From Duganella dendranthematis (GTDB lineage: Bacteria; Pseudomonadota; Gammaproteobacteria; Burkholderiales; Burkholderiaceae_D), in the NCBI RefSeq assembly GCF_012849375.1, contig NZ_CP051684.1, positions 5,828,001 to 5,892,000 on the forward strand: DNA of 64,000 nt, given 5' to 3'. Shown piece by piece: positions 61,276 to 64,000 of the stretch. The position numbers were made by a program, and so were the translations under genes. Under the pieces are notes generated by a model. That model worked only from the letters and a program-made list of their open reading frames with translations. It did not search any database and had not been told where the DNA came from. Positions within the stretch are counted from its first letter, which is position 1; every line of letters starts with the position of its first letter.

Positions 61276-62456
61276 ACCGCTTTCCCGCTACCCGTGACGC
61301 CGCGCTGGCGCGCGTCGCCGCGTTCGAGCCGGAGGCTTACGCCCGCAGCCGCAACGCGCTGGACGGCGCAGTCAGCGGCCTGTCGCCGTATCTGACGCAC
61401 GGCATCATCAGCGCGGCCGAAGTGCTGGCCGCGCTGGCCGCGCGTCACCCGCTGACCCACCAGCACCAGTTCGTCTACGAACTAGCCTGGCGCGCCTACT
61501 TCCGGCACGTCTGGACCGCGCGCGGCGACGCCATCCTGCAGTCGCTGCACGCCGGCCCGATGCCCGAGACGGCCTATGAGCGCGGGCTGCCGGAGGATAT
61601 CCGCCAGGGCCGCAGCGGCGTGCCGGTGATCGACCAGGCGGTGCGCGCGTTGTACGCGACCGGCTATCTGCACAACCATGCACGCATGTGGCTGGCCAGC
61701 TATCTGGTGCACGTGCGCCACGTGCACTGGCGCACCGGCGCCGACTGGATGATCGCGCACCTGCTCGATGGCGACCTCGGCAGCAATCACCTGAGTTGGC
61801 AATGGGTCGCCGGCAGCGGCAGCAGCAAGCCCTATCTGTTCAACGCCGATAACGTGGCGCGCTATGCGCCGCCGCCATGGCACAGCTTCGGCAGCGTAAT
61901 CGACTGCTCCTACGTGGCGCTGATGCGGCTGGCGCAAGGCGAACGCACGCCCGCGCCAGCGCCTTCCCATCACGGCGTCGACCCGCCGGCGCTGCTGTCG
62001 GCGCCGCCCGCCGCGCTGGCAACCGCGCCGTCGGCGCAGGCGGTGGCCGGGCGCGATGTGTGGCTGGTACATCCCTGGGCGCTGGGCGAGCCGCGGGCCG
62101 ATCTGGCGCCGGACTGCGTGGCCATCGGCTGGTGGCCGGCCGAATACCATCGCGCCTGGCCCTGGTCGGATCTGCGCTGGGCGTTTGCGGGGAACCGCAT
62201 GCAGGCGCTGACGGCGGCCTGCTGGCACGTCAGCGGCGCCGAACTGGGCGCCGCACTGGCCAGCGCCCGCTCGGTGCAGACCGGGGCCGACCCGCATCTC
62301 GCCGCCCTGCTGCCGCCGGCCGTCCGGCAACGCCAGCCGGCGCCGCTGTTCGTGCCGGTGGACCAGCCATGCCAGTCGTTTTCCCAGTGGTGGCGGCGCA
62401 GCATGCACGGCGTGCAGGCGCTGCACGACTTGCCGGGCCTGGCGGTGCTGCCATGA
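61272..62456 (+). CDS. Photolyase/cryptochrome FAD domain with C-terminal extension
   Basis: 394 residues. It starts directly in the helical FAD-binding domain (SGLSPYLTHGIISAAEVL, ELAWRAYFRHVW, GVPVIDQAVRALYATGYLHNHARMW, HLLDGDLGSNHLSWQWVAGSG, SKPYLFNADNVARYAP), which is typical for photolyases. The usual N-terminal alpha/beta antenna domain is absent there; instead residues about 255-394 (RDVWLVHPWALG, VAIGWWPAEYHRAWPWSDLRWAF, ARSVQTGADPHL, QPCQSFSQWWRRS) form a separate domain that may be that fold relocated. Repairs cyclobutane dimers with light, or acts as a receptor. Coupled to DUF2256 and to the Trp-rich gene by ATGA. Confidence 0.9.
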   Translation: MNRFPATRDAALARVAAFEPEAYARSRNALDGAVSGLSPYLTHGIISAAEVLAALAARHPLTHQHQFVYELAWRAYFRHVWTARGDAILQSLHAGPMPETAYERGLPEDIRQGRSGVPVIDQAVRALYATGYLHNHARMWLASYLVHVRHVHWRTGADWMIAHLLDGDLGSNHLSWQWVAGSGSSKPYLFNADNVARYAPPPWHSFGSVIDCSYVALMRLAQGERTPAPAPSHHGVDPPALLSAPPAALATAPSAQAVAGRDVWLVHPWALGEPRADLAPDCVAIGWWPAEYHRAWPWSDLRWAFAGNRMQALTAACWHVSGAELGAALASARSVQTGADPHLAALLPPAVRQRQPAPLFVPVDQPCQSFSQWWRRSMHGVQALHDLPGLAVLP

Positions 62457-62677
62457 GCGCGCGGGTGCAACCGGCCAAACTGCTGCACAGCAAATGGACC
62501 GCCGTCACGCCGGTGAATCGGGAAAAGCACTTCATCGTCACGGCGCTGATCGAACCGGAGCCGCCGGGCGCCGGATTGGAGCGCATCACCCTGGAAGCGG
62601 TGCTGACCCGGCGCAGCTTCGACTTGCCATGGCGCGAACTCCAGGACAGCAGCCGGTGGCTGCAAGGCTGGCGCTGA
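62453..62677 (+). CDS. TIGR02450 family Trp-rich small protein
   Basis: 74 residues: KLLHSKWTAVTPVNREKHFIVT then TRRSFDLPWRELQDSSRWLQGW, the characteristic Trp-rich pattern. The family is a frequent neighbour of photolyase and DUF2256 genes; biochemical role unknown. Starts by ATGA overlap with the photolyase and closes the operon. The next 294 bases (62678-62971) contain GC-rich self-complementary runs but no T-tract, and no other gene I can support. Confidence 0.9.
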   Translation: MSARVQPAKLLHSKWTAVTPVNREKHFIVTALIEPEPPGAGLERITLEAVLTRRSFDLPWRELQDSSRWLQGWR

Positions 62678-62971
62678 CCAGGGCCGCCGCCGGCGGCGCG
62701 GGTACGCCAGTGGTTCGCCAGTCCGGATAACGCGTCGTCAGCGCAAATGCCCTCCCAATTCACGCAGAGAAAGCGCTTCTGATTGAGAAGCTAGCTGTTT
62801 GGCTGCCCTTGATATTTTTGTGAAACTTGGCCCTGCTTGGCTGATGATCCATCAGTTCACTCTCGTGTTAAACAACTTTTCAGCGCTGCGCGAGCAGTGA
62901 TCGTCGACGACATACCGTGTCCGCGGCCGAGATGCTGTATTGTCATGCTCTTTCCCTGCCGAGGCATTCGT

Positions 62972-64000
62972 ATGAGATGTTTGATCGCACTGGTTTGCTC
63001 TTCACTCTCCCTCCATGCGGCGGCAGCCGACGTTTCCGACCAGGTCACTGCGTTTTTGCAGCAAACCATGCAAGAGCAGCGTATTCCCGCCTTGCAGGTG
63101 GCGGTCATCCGGCATAACAAGATTGTGAAGCTCGATGCGTATGGCACGGCGAATGTCGAAAACGCCGTGCCGGCAACGCGTGACAGCATTTTCTCGATCA
63201 ATTCCTGCACCAAGGCGTTCACCGGTGTGGCCATCATGCAGTTGGTCGAGGCCGGCAAGCTGGGCATCGATGATCCGATTTCCAGGTATCTGGACGACCT
63301 GCCCGACGCCTGGCGCGCGATCACGGTCAAGCAGGTGCTGACCCATGTCTCCGGCCTGCCGAATATTATCGACAGCAAGGAAAATCCCATCGGCGACGGC
63401 AGCGATGCGTCGGCATGGGCGACCGTGAAAACCCTGCCGCTGGAGTTTCCTGCCGGCGAACGCTTTAAATACAATCAAACCGGCTACGTCATCATCGGCA
63501 AGATCATCGACAAGCTGAGCGGCCAACCGTTCGCCCGCTTCATCGAAGAGCGCCAGTTCAATGTGGTCGGCATGCCGCATACCCGCTTCGGCGATTCTTC
63601 CGACGTGATTCCGCATTCGGCCGGCGGCTATTCCTACCTGCGCAACGACAACGGCGAGTGGAAACCAAGTGACCGGCTGTCGGCGATTTACGTCGCGTTT
63701 CCCGGCTACTTCCGCACCGCCGCTGGCATTCTCTCCAACGCCGAGGATATAGCGCGCTGGCTGATCGCACTGCAAAGCGGCAAGCTGTTGAAGAACAAGT
63801 CCAGCCTGGACGTGTTGTGGTCGACGGTGGTTCTGAACGACGGCAAGACCGGCGGGATGAATGCCATGCTGAACGGCTCGGCGCTGGGCTGGCCGGTGAC
63901 GACCAGGGCCGAGCATCCGGCCGCCGGCCCTATCGGCGGCATGCGCTCGACATTCTTCGTCTATCCCAAGGATGATATGTCGGTGATTTTGCTGACCAAT
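62972..64000 (+). CDS. Class C beta-lactamase-like serine hydrolase (cut by window end)
   Basis: 343 codons, still open at the window end. Signal peptide (MRCLIALVCSSLSLHAAAA), then SINSCTKAFTGVAIMQLVEAGKLGIDDP with the SxxK nucleophile SCTK, and FKYNQTGYVIIGKIIDKLSG, the second active-site block, here YNQ where class C enzymes have YSN or YAN. The third motif region reads AGPIGGMRSTFF without the usual K/H-T-G. Such proteins are esterases, peptidases or carboxypeptidase-like rather than true beta-lactamases. Start supported by GAGG seven bases before the ATG. Exported to the periplasm. Confidence 0.88.
   Translation, partial: MRCLIALVCSSLSLHAAAADVSDQVTAFLQQTMQEQRIPALQVAVIRHNKIVKLDAYGTANVENAVPATRDSIFSINSCTKAFTGVAIMQLVEAGKLGIDDPISRYLDDLPDAWRAITVKQVLTHVSGLPNIIDSKENPIGDGSDASAWATVKTLPLEFPAGERFKYNQTGYVIIGKIIDKLSGQPFARFIEERQFNVVGMPHTRFGDSSDVIPHSAGGYSYLRNDNGEWKPSDRLSAIYVAFPGYFRTAAGILSNAEDIARWLIALQSGKLLKNKSSLDVLWSTVVLNDGKTGGMNAMLNGSALGWPVTTRAEHPAAGPIGGMRSTFFVYPKDDMSVILLTN

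Noticed and set aside
62678..62730. GC-rich palindromic run after the Trp-rich gene as a terminator
   Set aside because: GCCGCCGGCGGC is self-complementary, but no loop-stem geometry with a T-tract follows.
1..64000. CRISPR array, prophage, transposase or integrase genes
   Set aside because: None seen: no regularly spaced 25-40-bp repeats with unique spacers, no transposase DDE or integrase motif, no tRNA-flanked att duplication noticed.
1..64000. tRNA and rRNA genes
   Set aside because: No cloverleaf with a TTCGA T-loop and CCA end, and no rRNA-like stretch, was found by eye.
62972..64000. True AmpC beta-lactamase
   Set aside because: SxxK is present, but the second motif is YNQ and the K/H-T-G motif is not visible in the part available, so only a beta-lactamase-fold hydrolase is claimed.

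Overview
The window is GC-rich, gene-dense DNA, most likely from a betaproteobacterium of the family Oxalobacteraceae (Duganella / Massilia / Rugamonas type). The evidence is a FxDxF-type PEP-CTERM exoprotein, three very large beta-propeller (reg_prop / Y_Y_Y) sensor kinases, AcnB, a ProW-ProX fusion and several TonB-dependent receptor genes. Taxonomy is inferred from gene content only. I saw no rRNA or tRNA genes, prophage, insertion sequence or CRISPR array.

Layout. 0-2.5 kb: an MFS / DUF3833 lipoprotein / SDR / NTF2-like operon of the sort found beside photolyase and cfa genes in other proteobacteria, facing a DUF2177 membrane protein. 2.7-7.2 kb: KgtP-like 2-oxoglutarate permease, an M17 N-domain protein, an amidase and a divergent AraC regulator. 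7.2-19.7 kb: a propeller kinase broken by a one-base frameshift, divergent from a TonB receptor; MipA; acnB with a terminator and a palindromic upstream site; a PEP-CTERM protein; a second propeller kinase. 19.7-25.2 kb: genes for lipid A aminoarabinose-type modification (UDP-4-keto-pentose / UDP-xylose synthase, ArnT-like transferase) with a QseBC/PmrAB-like two-component system and a PKHD hydroxylase. 25.3-31.7 kb: TPR protein, third propeller kinase, a gutted TonB receptor pseudogene, ldhA. 31.8-43.4 kb: transport and metabolism (AspT/YidE-type carrier, CPBP protease, DASS carrier, ProV and ProW-ProX, GlxA regulator, SLAC1/TehA channel with DUF2783, alpha/beta hydrolase). 43.5-46.7 kb: catalase-like, unknown and DyP peroxidase operon. 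47-51.4 kb: LysR, porin, periplasmic binding protein and an MHS-type tricarboxylate carrier. 51.5-53.9 kb: methyltransferase, and a membrane-anchored catalase-like peroxidase with cytochrome b561.

The most interesting part is 54.0-62.7 kb, a divergent light-response island. Leftward runs an operon for a 4-coumarate-CoA-ligase-like enzyme, a 126-residue photoactive yellow protein (PYP) with Tyr42, Glu46 and Cys69 in register, a diguanylate cyclase and a GGDEF-EAL protein; the last three genes are joined by ATGA overlaps. Rightward runs folE, a BLUF photoreceptor, a renalase-like flavoprotein, DUF2256, a photolyase whose antenna-like domain seems to sit at the C-terminus, and a Trp-rich TIGR02450 protein; from the BLUF gene onward every junction is an ATGA overlap. 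The shared promoter region carries three exact CGGTAG repeats 20 bp apart. The straightforward reading is a PYP holoprotein-maturation and c-di-GMP output module co-located with a light-damage repair module.

The window ends inside a class C beta-lactamase-like serine hydrolase.
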